From NCBI GenBank assembly GCA_903854805.1, contig CAINXK010000563.1, positions 1 through 24,987 on the forward strand: a stretch of DNA of 24,987 nt, written 5' to 3'. The number at the start of each line of letters is the position of its first letter. Within the stretch, counting starts at the first letter, position 1. Made by a program: the position numbers and the translations under genes. The notes under the pieces are model-generated. The model made no database searches, was not told the origin of the DNA, and saw only the letters and a program-made list of their open reading frames with translations. Source of the DNA: an uncultured Anaerolineae bacterium (lineage in GTDB: Bacteria; Chloroflexota; Anaerolineae; Anaerolineales; Villigracilaceae). Positions 13,687-21,440 of the stretch are shown one piece after another.

Positions 13687-16392
13687 ATGCCTGAATACAC
13701 ACTGCCAAAAGCATACGATTTTAAGGACACAGAAAAACGCATTTACGAAATGTGGGAGCAAGGCGGATATTTTCAACCCCATAACGACCCCAACAAGCCG
13801 GGCTTCGATCCGGATGTGAAAACCTTCGTTATTTCGATCCCGCCCCCTAACGTGACCGGAGAACTGCACACCGGGCATGCCATGTTCGTCAGCATCGAAG
13901 ATCTGATGATCCGCTACCACCGCATGAAAGGCTATTCCACGTTATGGGTGCCAGGGACCGACCATGCCGGGATCGCCACCCAGCTAATGGTGGAGCGCAA
14001 GCTGATTAAAGAAGGCACCAGCCGCGAGCAAGTCGGTCGCGAAGAATTTTTGCGCCGCACCTGGGAATGGAAACACAAATACGGTGGCATGATCACCAGC
14101 CAGATCCGGCGCCTGGGCGCATCCTGCGACTGGACACGTGAACGCTTCACCCTGGACGAAGGCCTCTCAAAGGCCGTCCGCGAAGCGTTTGTGCGCCTGT
14201 ACGAAGCCGGCAAGATCTACCGCGGCCCGCGCCTGATCAACTGGTCGCCCGGGCTGAAGACCGCAGTTTCTGACCTGGAAGTGGAATACGCCGAAGAACC
14301 AGGCACCCTGTATTACTTCAAATATATGCTGAAACAAGAAACTGCCGAAACTTCCAACGAAGCTGAATTTATCCCGGTCGCCACCACCAGGCCCGAAACC
14401 ATCCTGGGCGATACTGCCGTGGCTGTGCACCCGGAAGACGAACGCTACCAGAAGTACATCGGTAAGAAAGTGATCGTGCCCGCACTTGGACGTGAAATTC
14501 CAGTGATCGCCGATGAATATGTGACTCGCGAATTTGGAACCGGCGCATTAAAGATCACCCCAGGTCACGACCCCAATGACTATGAAATTGGCCAACGCCA
14601 CGGACTACCAGTGCTGTCGATGCTCGACCGTGAAGCGAAAGTCACCGAAGTCGGCGGTCCGTATGCCGGGCTGGACCGTTTCGAATGCCGCAAAAAGCTA
14701 TGGGCCGATATGAAATCCGCGGGGCTGGTCATCAAGGAAGAACCATACACCTTGAATGTCCCACGATCTCAACGTGGTGGCGAGATCATCGAACCAATGA
14801 TCTCAACACAGTGGTTTGTTCGCATCCAGGAGCAGGCCGAAAAAGGTCTGATTGCCGTCAAAAACGGCGAGATCCGCATCGTGCCCGAACATTTTGAGAA
14901 GGTCTACTTCAACTGGTTGGAAAACATTACAGATTGGTGCATAAGCCGCCAGCTCTGGTGGGGACACCGTATTCCGGTCTGGTACTGCGCCGATTGCGGC
15001 AAACAGACTTGCACACGCGCCGACCCGACCAACTGCGCCCACTGCGGCTCGGCCAATATTGAGCAGGACCCAGATGTCTTGGATACCTGGTTCTCTTCCG
15101 GCTTGTGGCCATTTTCCACACTGGGCTGGCCAGACCAAACTCCAGACTTGAAATATTTCTACCCAACCAGCTACATGGAAACCGGCTACGACATCCTGTT
15201 CTTCTGGGTGGCGCGTATGATTATGAGCGGGCTCGAATTTACTGAACAAGCCCCATTCCACACAGTCTATCTGCATGGTCTCATCCGGGATGAACATGGG
15301 CAAAAGATGTCAAAAACCAAGGGCAACGTGATCGACCCTCTGATAGTCATGGATGAGCTGGGCACAGATGCGCTGCGCTTTACCTTGTTGGTTGGTTCCA
15401 CACCTGGCAAAGATTCCAACTTGAGCCTGAAGAAAGTGGAATCCAATCGCAATTTTGCCAATAAACTCTGGAACGCCGGGCGTTTTGTGATCAACGCGAT
15501 CACCGCCCAAACAGAAGTCCCAACTTCGCCAGCCGATTGGACCCTGGCTGATTCTTGGATCTGGGCGCGCCTGCAAAACCTGGTCAGCGACGTCGAACGC
15601 CTGTTCCAGACCTTCCAATATGGCCAGGCCGGGCAGATGATCTATGATTTTCTATGGAGTGATTTTGCCGATTGGTATCTTGAAATTGCTAAAAACCAAT
15701 TAGCCCAGGGCGGCGCGCGCGCCTACCTGACCGCGGAAACCTTGCTGCGCGTCTTTGATGTTTCATTGCGCCTATTGCATCCCTTCACCCCCTTCGTCAC
15801 CGAGGAAATCTGGGGGCACTTGCGCCGCGCAACCACCACATCTCCGCTCGCCAATCAAATCCAGGATTGGCCTGAAGCGCTGATCGTGGCATCCTGGCCG
15901 CAAGCTCGCGCAACCGAGGGCTGGGAAACCGGGAAAATCGCCAGTTTCGAACAAGTGCAAGAAGTCATCCGCGCTATTCGCAACCTGCGCTCCGAGAAAA
16001 ATGTCAAACCTGGTCTAAAATTATCCGCAATCCTGATCGATTCCAGCAATCTCGTCAAACAGGAAGCCAAAATCATTGCGGCGCTGGCTGGCCTGGATGA
16101 AAGCAAGTTGGATATCCGCGAAAAGTTGGAGACCAAACCCGAAGGTCAAATTTCGCTGGTGGCCGGTCAGGTGGAAATCTACCTGCCCCTGGCAGATTTC
16201 GTTGACCCTGCCGAAGAACACGCCCGCCTGGCAAAGGACCTGGCTGAAGCAGAGACCCACATCCTCCGCCTGGAGAAATTGCTCTCGAGCGACTTTGCCA
16301 ACAAGGCTCCCGCAGTTGTGATCCAAAAAGAACGCGAAAAACTTTCGGCATACAAAGAGACCGCTGAAAAGATCAAAGCGCAGCTGGGCTAA
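13687..16392 (+). CDS. valS: Valyl-tRNA synthetase
   Basis: A 901-aa class I synthetase that charges tRNA-Val. The N-terminal PPPNVTGELHTGHAM contains the HIGH-equivalent HTGH (61-64). The CP1 editing domain follows, with VATTRPETILGDTAVAVHP and GTGALKITPGHDPNDYEIG. A cysteine-rich zinc knuckle (CADCGKQTC...CAHC) sits in the catalytic insertion near 435-457, then DVLDTWFSSGLWPF. KMSKT is at 540-544 (KMSKS equivalent). The anticodon-binding helical domain covers about 620-770, and the C-terminal tRNA-binding coiled-coil arm about 835-901. Full length. AAGGAGCAAGA precedes the ATG. Regulation is by the valine T-box 650 bases upstream, through the DinB-like gene. A strong terminator follows. Confidence 0.98.
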   Translation: MPEYTLPKAYDFKDTEKRIYEMWEQGGYFQPHNDPNKPGFDPDVKTFVISIPPPNVTGELHTGHAMFVSIEDLMIRYHRMKGYSTLWVPGTDHAGIATQLMVERKLIKEGTSREQVGREEFLRRTWEWKHKYGGMITSQIRRLGASCDWTRERFTLDEGLSKAVREAFVRLYEAGKIYRGPRLINWSPGLKTAVSDLEVEYAEEPGTLYYFKYMLKQETAETSNEAEFIPVATTRPETILGDTAVAVHPEDERYQKYIGKKVIVPALGREIPVIADEYVTREFGTGALKITPGHDPNDYEIGQRHGLPVLSMLDREAKVTEVGGPYAGLDRFECRKKLWADMKSAGLVIKEEPYTLNVPRSQRGGEIIEPMISTQWFVRIQEQAEKGLIAVKNGEIRIVPEHFEKVYFNWLENITDWCISRQLWWGHRIPVWYCADCGKQTCTRADPTNCAHCGSANIEQDPDVLDTWFSSGLWPFSTLGWPDQTPDLKYFYPTSYMETGYDILFFWVARMIMSGLEFTEQAPFHTVYLHGLIRDEHGQKMSKTKGNVIDPLIVMDELGTDALRFTLLVGSTPGKDSNLSLKKVESNRNFANKLWNAGRFVINAITAQTEVPTSPADWTLADSWIWARLQNLVSDVERLFQTFQYGQAGQMIYDFLWSDFADWYLEIAKNQLAQGGARAYLTAETLLRVFDVSLRLLHPFTPFVTEEIWGHLRRATTTSPLANQIQDWPEALIVASWPQARATEGWETGKIASFEQVQEVIRAIRNLRSEKNVKPGLKLSAILIDSSNLVKQEAKIIAALAGLDESKLDIREKLETKPEGQISLVAGQVEIYLPLADFVDPAEEHARLAKDLAEAETHILRLEKLLSSDFANKAPAVVIQKEREKLSAYKETAEKIKAQLG

Positions 16393-16402
16393 ACAACCAT
16401 TC

Positions 16403-16444
16403 AAAAGACAAGAGCGACCACGCATTGGCCGCTCTTGTCTTTTT
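16403..16444 (+). terminator. Terminator after valS
   Basis: A perfect 12-bp stem (AAGACAAGAGCG / CGCTCTTGTCTT), extended at the base by A-T pairs, runs into TTTTT. It ends the T-box/DinB/valS transcript. Confidence 0.9.
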
Positions 16445-16454
16445 CAGGTAAAAT
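16425..16454 (+). promoter_or_regulatory. Possible promoter of the M32 carboxypeptidase gene
   Basis: TTGGCC (16425-16430), 18 bases, then TAAAAT (16449-16454). The -35 lies inside the valS terminator stem. Weak match, listed because the gene needs its own promoter after that terminator. Confidence 0.3.
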
Positions 16455-16498
16455 TGTTGCGTTCGTTTGATTGCGAAGAACAATACGAGGAGAATTCG

Positions 16499-18013
16499 AT
16501 GGCTGAAATGGATAAAAAATTAGAAGATCTCAAGATTCGTCTCGCAGAAGTCAATGACCTGGAGATGGCGGCAGCTCTACTGAATTGGGACCAGCTTACC
16601 TACATGCCAGCCGGCGGCGTCGAAGCACGCGGACGGCAAATGGCAACTTTGGCCAAGATCGCGCAAGAGAAGTTCATTGACCCACTAGTCGGCAAATTAC
16701 TCGATGATCTGCGCACGTACGAAGAGGGTCTACCCTACGAATCAGACGATGCCAGCCTGATCCGTGTTGCACGGGTTGATTATGAGCGTGCCACCAAAGT
16801 ACCGCCAGAATTTCTCGCAGAAATAAATATTCATTCGGCAGACTCTTACCAGGCCTGGGCGGAAGCCCGCCCTGCCAATAATTTTCATAAAGTACAACCA
16901 TTTCTGGAAAAAACCCTCGACCTGAGCCGTAGATTTGGCGACTTTTTCCCAGGCTATGAACATATCGCCGATCCACTTATCGATACGTCTGATTTCGGTA
17001 TGAAAGCCTCCAGCGTTCGGAAACTCTTTTCCGAGCTGCGCGAACAGCTCGTACCGATTGTTAAAGCAATTGCTTCCCAGCCCTCGGCAGATGACTCTTT
17101 TCTGCGCCACCATTATCCAGAAGCACAGCAGATGAAATTCGCTGAAAGCGTCGTACGCCAATTGGGTTATGATTTCAACCGTGGGCGGATCGACAAGACC
17201 CACCATCCATTCATGACCAAGTTTTCACTCGGCGATGTACGCATCACCACACGTGTCAAGGAAAACTATCTCGGCGATACACTTTTTAGCAATATTCACG
17301 AAGCCGGTCATGCCATGTATGAGCAAGGCATCGACATGGCCTATGAGGCTACACCCCTTGGCGGGGGAACATCATCTGGTGTCCACGAGAGCCAATCACG
17401 CACCTGGGAAAATATCGTCGGGCGCAGTCGCGAATTCTGGGAATTCTTCTTCCCGAAATTACTGCTCGAATTCCCTGAACAACTCAAAGATATCACTCCT
17501 GACCAGTTCTACCGCGGCATCAACAAGGTGGAGCGTTCGCTGATCCGCACCGAAGCCGATGAAGTCACATACAACTTACACGTTATGCTGCGCTTTGATT
17601 TCGAGCTTGAACTGCTAGAAGGGAAACTGTCGGTCCGCGATCTACCCGAAGCCTGGAACGAACGCTTTGAAAAAGACTTTGGCCTCACTCCGCCAGACGA
17701 CCGGAACGGCGTCATGCAAGATGTGCATTGGTACGGAGGATTCATCGGCGGCGCCTTCCAGGGCTACACATTGGGCAACATCCTCAGCGCACAGTTCTAC
17801 AGCACGGCCCTCAAAGCACATCCGGAGATCCCTGATGAAATGAAACAGGGCCAATTCAGCACTCTGCACGGCTGGCTAAAAGAAAATCTTTACCGCCACG
17901 GACGCAAGTTCAACGCGCCAGAAATCACGGAACGCGCCACAGGCAGCCCGCTGACAATCGAGCCTTACATTCAATACTTGAAGAAAAAATACGGGGCGCT
18001 CTATACCCTGTAA
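16499..18013 (+). CDS. M32-family metallocarboxypeptidase (carboxypeptidase Taq type)
   Basis: A 504-aa, largely helical zinc carboxypeptidase that trims residues from peptide C-termini in the cytoplasm. The zinc site is clear: HEAGH at 267-271 in LFSNIHEAGHAMYEQG, with the third ligand E297 in SGVHESQSRTWEN, 25 residues on. Other M32 hallmarks are LNWDQLTYMPAGG near the N-terminus (about 30-43), GDVRITTRV (about 246-254) and RIxEADEVTYNLHVMLRFDFE in its local form IRTEADEVTYNLHVMLR. Length is typical (about 500). There is no signal peptide. I chose ATG 16499 because CGAGGAG sits about seven bases upstream; an earlier in-frame start at 16454 would precede that site. It stands alone between terminator-bounded units. 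Confidence 0.96.
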   Translation: MAEMDKKLEDLKIRLAEVNDLEMAAALLNWDQLTYMPAGGVEARGRQMATLAKIAQEKFIDPLVGKLLDDLRTYEEGLPYESDDASLIRVARVDYERATKVPPEFLAEINIHSADSYQAWAEARPANNFHKVQPFLEKTLDLSRRFGDFFPGYEHIADPLIDTSDFGMKASSVRKLFSELREQLVPIVKAIASQPSADDSFLRHHYPEAQQMKFAESVVRQLGYDFNRGRIDKTHHPFMTKFSLGDVRITTRVKENYLGDTLFSNIHEAGHAMYEQGIDMAYEATPLGGGTSSGVHESQSRTWENIVGRSREFWEFFFPKLLLEFPEQLKDITPDQFYRGINKVERSLIRTEADEVTYNLHVMLRFDFELELLEGKLSVRDLPEAWNERFEKDFGLTPPDDRNGVMQDVHWYGGFIGGAFQGYTLGNILSAQFYSTALKAHPEIPDEMKQGQFSTLHGWLKENLYRHGRKFNAPEITERATGSPLTIEPYIQYLKKKYGALYTL

Positions 18014-18124
18014 CTGGTGACGCGCTCAGAAAGGTAAGATCCTAACTCCATCCCACCTTTCCAGCAAAGTAAAAAAGAAAACAAGGCGTTATTTGAATTA
18101 AAATCAGGCTGAGAATAAAAAAGT

Positions 18125-18160
18125 ATGACAAAAATACTGTAATTTAGCGATTTTTGTCAT
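18125..18160. promoter_or_regulatory. 11-bp inverted repeat abutting the ferredoxin promoter
   Basis: ATGACAAAAAT (18125-18135) and ATTTTTGTCAT (18150-18160) are exact complements with a 14-base centre. The right arm touches the TTGACA -35 box of the ferredoxin promoter, so it may be an operator; termination of the upstream transcript is the alternative, though no T-run follows. Confidence 0.5.
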
Positions 18161-18189
18161 TTGACACCCAGCCCCAAGATAAGTATAAG
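18161..18189 (+). promoter_or_regulatory. Ferredoxin gene promoter
   Basis: A perfect TTGACA (18161-18166) is followed after 17 bases by TATAAG (18184-18189). The predicted start is about 30 bases before the ferredoxin ATG. Confidence 0.75.
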
Positions 18190-18225
18190 CATAGGTAATC
18201 TCATTCAACTCAGGAGCGTGATACC

Positions 18226-18411
18226 ATGGCTATGAAAATTTTAGACGATTGCATTTCTTGCGGCGCTTGCCTACCAGAATGCCCGACCGAATCCATCAGC
18301 GAAGGCGACATCTACGTGATTGACGCCAATACCTGCGTGGAATGCGTCGGACACCACGATGCCCCTCGCTGCAAAGACGTCTGCCCGGTAGACTGCATCG
18401 TCCAAGCATAA
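18226..18411 (+). CDS. Small 2[4Fe-4S] ferredoxin
   Basis: A 61-aa cytoplasmic electron carrier. The first motif is C9-x2-C12-x2-C15-x3-C19-P and the second C37-x2-C40-x8-C49-x3-C53-P, with an extra cysteine at C57. The eight-residue spacing in the second motif is the Allochromatium/YfhL-type variant, whose clusters tend to have very low or split potentials. AGGAG lies nine bases before the chosen ATG; a second in-frame ATG two codons later is less well spaced. It has its own promoter and terminator and is therefore a single-gene unit. Its redox partner cannot be told from the neighbourhood. Confidence 0.95.
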   Translation: MAMKILDDCISCGACLPECPTESISEGDIYVIDANTCVECVGHHDAPRCKDVCPVDCIVQA

Positions 18412-18419
18412 TTTAGTTT

Positions 18420-18454
18420 GAAGAAGGGCAGGCTGGTGGCCTGCCCTTCTTCTT
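18420..18454 (+). terminator. Terminator after ferredoxin
   Basis: A perfect 14-bp stem (left arm GAAGAAGGGCAGGC) closes a TGGTG loop and is followed by TTAATGTTAATAATTTT. Confidence 0.88.
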
Positions 18455-18473
18455 AATGTTAATAATTTTCGAA

Positions 18474-18502
18474 TTGACACGCCATCAGGCGTGTCATATA
18501 AT
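18474..18502 (+). promoter_or_regulatory. Perfect-consensus promoter of the flavin transporter operon, with internal palindrome
   Basis: TTGACA (18474-18479) and TATAAT (18497-18502) are both exact consensus at 17-base spacing. A perfect palindrome, TGACACGCC (18475-18483) and GGCGTGTCA (18488-18496), fills the -35 and the whole spacer. The start would be near 18509, shortly before the FMN riboswitch. Confidence 0.9.
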
Positions 18503-18520
18503 CATCGATAATAGAATAGT

Positions 18521-18638
18521 CTTACCTTCGGGGCAGGGTGTAATTCCCGATCGGTGGTAAAGCCCACGAGCGCGATAAAAAGCGCATGATGCAATGCAAT
18601 TCTGCAGCCGACGGTTAAAGTCCGGATAAAAGAAGGTG
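18521..18638 (+). ncRNA. FMN riboswitch (RFN element)
   Basis: The conserved RFN blocks are present in order: CTTCGGGGCAGGGTG (18526-18540), ATTCCCGATCGGTGGTAAAG (18543-18562), CCCACGAGC (18563-18571), GCCGACGGTTAAAGTCCGGA (18607-18626) and the closing AGAAGG (18631-18636), which pairs with the 5' CCTTC. FMN binding is expected to allow the terminator just downstream to form, switching off the transporter when flavin is plentiful. Confidence 0.96.
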
Positions 18639-18671
18639 ACAGCCCAATTTGGGTTTATTTTGTCGTCCACT

Positions 18672-18703
18672 CCCCGAAAACGTTTTTCGTTTTCGGGGTT
18701 TTT
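18672..18703 (+). terminator. First terminator downstream of the FMN riboswitch
   Basis: An 11-bp stem CCCCGAAAACG / CGTTTTCGGGG with a TTTTT loop is followed by TTTTT. It lies 34 bases after the riboswitch and is the likely expression platform. Confidence 0.9.
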
Positions 18704-18723
18704 CATGGACTGCAGATGTTTTT

Positions 18724-18759
18724 AACGCCCCGCAGGATTCCCCTGGGGCGTTTTATTTT
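18724..18759 (+). terminator. Second, tandem terminator before the permease gene
   Basis: AACGCCC and CAGG pair with CCTG and GGGCGTT around an ATTCC loop, followed by TTTTATTTT. It lies 20 bases beyond the first terminator and 33 bases before the permease start. Confidence 0.75.
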
Positions 18760-18792
18760 CCCCAGCCAAACCGAAAGTTACGACTGACAAGC

Positions 18793-19596
18793 ATGGACAT
18801 AAACATCGTGCGTAAATTGGAAGGGTTCACAAGCCGCTCGCAGTGGAGACGTACCCACTGGATCCCGCCCGTCGCCATCCTGGTGGTCCTGGCCGTCTGG
18901 GAAGCGCTGACTCGCTTCGGCAGTCTGCCAGCCTTCATCCTGCCTTCGCCGGACATGGTTGCAGAACGCTTCTCGACAACCATGGCAGACGGAAGCTTGC
19001 TGCGGCATACTGCTGTAACCCTTTTTGAAGTACTGATGGGCTTGCTGACTGGCACCTGCAGCGCCATTTTATTCGGATATGCCATAGCCAAATCAAAGCT
19101 CTTTGAACAGCTCGCCTCGCCATTTTTGGTCGCAAGTCAGGCCGTGCCCATCGTCGCAATCGCCCCTTTGCTGGTCATCTGGTTTGGGCAGGGTATCTTC
19201 TCAAAAGTACTGATCTGTGCTCTGATTGTCTTTTTCCCGGTACTTGTCAACACCGTCGTTGGCCTGCGCGCAGTGCCCCGCTCGCTAAATGAGCTAATGC
19301 GCTCTCTGCATGCAACCCGCTGGCAAATGCTGCGACTTCTTGAGATCCCATCTGCTCTGCCGATCTTCCTGGGTGGGTTACAAATTGGGGCCACGCTCTC
19401 AGTCATTGGGGCCGTTGTCGGAGAATTTGTTGGCGCAGATAAGGGCCTTGGCTTTCTGATCAATGTTGGCCGGGGTCAATATGATACTGCGCTGGTTTTC
19501 GTTGCCGTCTTCACGCTTGTAACCCTGGCGCTAACACTTTATGGAATTGTCATTTATCTCGAACACCGCCTGTTGGCATGGCAGGATAAAAATTAA
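18793..19596 (+). CDS. ribX: Flavin ABC transporter permease (RibX-like)
   Basis: A 267-aa binding-protein-dependent permease of the SsuC/ThiX group. A short cytoplasmic N-terminus (MDINIVRKLEGFTSRSQWRR) leads into about six membrane helices. The EAA-loop region reads NELMRSLHATRWQMLRLLEIP, with GxxxGLGFLI-like ADKGLGFLINVGRGQYDT after it. The reading frame stays open upstream to 18649, but that stretch is the riboswitch terminator region, so I start at ATG 18793. No good Shine-Dalgarno is visible. The substrate call (riboflavin or a close flavin) rests on the FMN riboswitch; RibXY systems of this family have been predicted in Chloroflexi. Pyrimidine or other aromatic substrates are alternatives seen in related transporters. 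Confidence 0.85.
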   Translation: MDINIVRKLEGFTSRSQWRRTHWIPPVAILVVLAVWEALTRFGSLPAFILPSPDMVAERFSTTMADGSLLRHTAVTLFEVLMGLLTGTCSAILFGYAIAKSKLFEQLASPFLVASQAVPIVAIAPLLVIWFGQGIFSKVLICALIVFFPVLVNTVVGLRAVPRSLNELMRSLHATRWQMLRLLEIPSALPIFLGGLQIGATLSVIGAVVGEFVGADKGLGFLINVGRGQYDTALVFVAVFTLVTLALTLYGIVIYLEHRLLAWQDKN

Positions 19597-19611
19597 TTTT
19601 TGGAGAAACTG

Positions 19612-20607
19612 ATGTTAAAGAAATTTGTGTTTTTGTTTTTGATGTTGACCTTGTTACTGGCTGGCTGCGCAGCACCCGCCACCGCTGTCGCTCAGCCTAC
19701 CGCCCTGCAACTGGTCCATGTCAAATTACCAATGGGTTATATCCCCAATATTCAATACGCGCCTTTTTATACTGCTGTTGAGCGTGGTTATTTCAAGGAC
19801 GCTGGCATCGAAGTAGAGTTTGACTATACATCTGAAACCGATGGCGCAGCACTGGTGGGGGCCAATAAGCTTCAATTTTCGCTGGTATCCGGAGAGCAAG
19901 TCTTGATGGCTCGCGCAAAAGGACTTCCGATCGTTTATGTGGTTGCTTGGTATCAGCAATACCCCGTTTCAATTGTTTCAATGTCCGATAAAAATATCAA
20001 ATCTCCCGCAGATTTGCGTGGCAAAAAAATAGGACTTCCAGGACTCTTTGGCGCCAATTACATCGGCCTGCGCGCCGTCCTGTACTCTGCCGGAATTAAA
20101 GAAAGCGATGTAACCCTCGATTCGATTGGCTTCGCACAGGTGGAAGCACTGGCCGCCGGGCATGAAGATGTCGTGGTTGGATACGCAGCCAACGAACCAG
20201 TCGTACTGCACTCCAAAGGTTATGCCATCAACGAGATGCGCGTGGCCGATTACGTCCAACTGGCATCAAATGGCATTATCACAAACGAAACCACCATCGC
20301 GCAGAACCCAGCCCTGGTACGTGCCTTTGTGGCGGCCTTCCTGCATGGTCTGCAAGACACCATTACGGACCCGGACGCCGCTTACGAGATTAGCAAAAAA
20401 TATGTTGAGAACCTGGCTCAAATCGACCCGCTTGTCCAGAAGCAGATCCTGGGAACATCCATTGAGCAGTGGCGTGCTCCTATTTTGGGAAAATCAGATG
20501 TGGTCGCCTGGGAAAATATGCAAAAAGTTCTTTTGGATATGAAATTGTATTCCGACCCGCTTGACCTGACAAAAGCATTCACAAACGACTTCCTGCCTAC
20601 AAAATGA
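19612..20607 (+). CDS. ribY: Flavin ABC transporter substrate-binding lipoprotein (RibY-like)
   Basis: A 331-aa NMT1/THI5-like periplasmic-type receptor. The lipoprotein signal MLKKFVFLFLMLTLLLAGC ends in the lipobox LAGC, giving an anchored Cys19, followed by an Ala/Pro/Thr-rich tether. The binding domain starts KLPMGYIPNIQYAPFYTAVE, characteristic of the THI5 group, with ERGYFKDAGIEVEF, then SPADLRGKKIGLPGLFGANYIGL and DVVVGYAANEPVVL. TTTGGAG lies seven bases before the ATG; an in-frame TTG at 19600 precedes this site and is unlikely. It lies 15 bases after the permease gene, and its stop overlaps the ATPase start. Ligand specificity is inferred from the FMN riboswitch, not from binding residues. 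Confidence 0.87.
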   Translation: MLKKFVFLFLMLTLLLAGCAAPATAVAQPTALQLVHVKLPMGYIPNIQYAPFYTAVERGYFKDAGIEVEFDYTSETDGAALVGANKLQFSLVSGEQVLMARAKGLPIVYVVAWYQQYPVSIVSMSDKNIKSPADLRGKKIGLPGLFGANYIGLRAVLYSAGIKESDVTLDSIGFAQVEALAAGHEDVVVGYAANEPVVLHSKGYAINEMRVADYVQLASNGIITNETTIAQNPALVRAFVAAFLHGLQDTITDPDAAYEISKKYVENLAQIDPLVQKQILGTSIEQWRAPILGKSDVVAWENMQKVLLDMKLYSDPLDLTKAFTNDFLPTK

Positions 20608-21353
20608 TCAAACCCGAACCAGTTCTGTTTGCCCGCAACTTAAGTGCCATCTTCCCAGATGGTAATGGCGGCTTGCATGCGCTTGGATCGGTCACTTTTT
20701 CGGTCTGTCCACGCGAATTTGTTTGCGTGCTCGGCCCCTCCGGAAGTGGCAAAAGCACACTGCTCAGGATCCTGGCTGGCTTGATTCCCCCCACCGGCGG
20801 TGATGTGCTGTTTGAAGGCCACAAGCAACCACGCATCGGCTTTGTTTTTCAGCAAGCAAACCTGATGCCCTGGCGCAGCGTGCGTGAGAATATCACCTTG
20901 CCGCTCGAGCTGGAAGGCGCGCCGGCTGAAATCGCCAGCCAGAAAGCCCAGGAAATGATCGAACTTGTCGGCCTGGTTGGTTTCGAGACCTCCCTGCCGC
21001 GCGAACTCTCAGGAGGCATGGCCCAACGCGTAGCCTTGGCGCGCGCGCTTATCCATGACCCTGATATTCTGCTGCTGGATGAGCCCTTCGGTTCACTCGA
21101 TGCGCTCACACGTGAGCGCATGTGGACCGAACTCTCGCGCATCTGGCAAGCCCGTCAAAAAACCGTCATCATGGTCACACATTCGATTGGTGAAGCCCTC
21201 TTTCTGGCAGATAGGGTCCTGGTCATGACAGCCCGCCCAGGGAAAATCAAGCTGGACCTGCTGGTTGACCTGCCCCGTCCGCGCGATGACGAGATGCGCT
21301 ATACCCAGCAATTCGGCAAGCTGGCACGGCAGCTCAAAGAATCGATCGAATAA
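20604..21353 (+). CDS. Flavin ABC transporter ATP-binding protein
   Basis: A 249-aa ATPase of the SsuB/TauB/ThiZ type that powers the preceding permease. Walker A GPSGSGKST (44-52), Q-loop VFQQANLMPW (about 81-90), signature LSGGMAQRVALARAL (135-149), Walker B ILLLDEPFGSLD (154-165) and switch His193 in MVTHSIGEA are all intact. Its ATG overlaps the TGA of the receptor gene (ATGA), indicating translational coupling within the three-gene operon. Nothing in the protein itself defines the substrate. Confidence 0.93.
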   Translation: MIKPEPVLFARNLSAIFPDGNGGLHALGSVTFSVCPREFVCVLGPSGSGKSTLLRILAGLIPPTGGDVLFEGHKQPRIGFVFQQANLMPWRSVRENITLPLELEGAPAEIASQKAQEMIELVGLVGFETSLPRELSGGMAQRVALARALIHDPDILLLDEPFGSLDALTRERMWTELSRIWQARQKTVIMVTHSIGEALFLADRVLVMTARPGKIKLDLLVDLPRPRDDEMRYTQQFGKLARQLKESIE

Positions 21354-21374
21354 ATTAATTGACAAAACATGGCA

Positions 21375-21421
21375 TTCAAAACACACAGGCCGCGCAATAA
21401 GCGCGGCCTGTGTGTTTTGAA
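21375..21421. terminator. Bidirectional terminator between the transporter and sdh operons
   Basis: A perfect 21-bp stem with an AATAA loop spans 21375-21421. The arms end in TTTTGAA on both strands, so it can terminate both converging operons. Confidence 0.92.
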
Positions 21422-21440
21422 AAAGTGAATGCGAACCGGA

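Noticed and set aside
18649..18792. Upstream in-frame extension of the permease gene
   Set aside because: It would be translated from the riboswitch terminator region, through both terminator stems; the ATG at 18793 gives a normal permease N-terminus.
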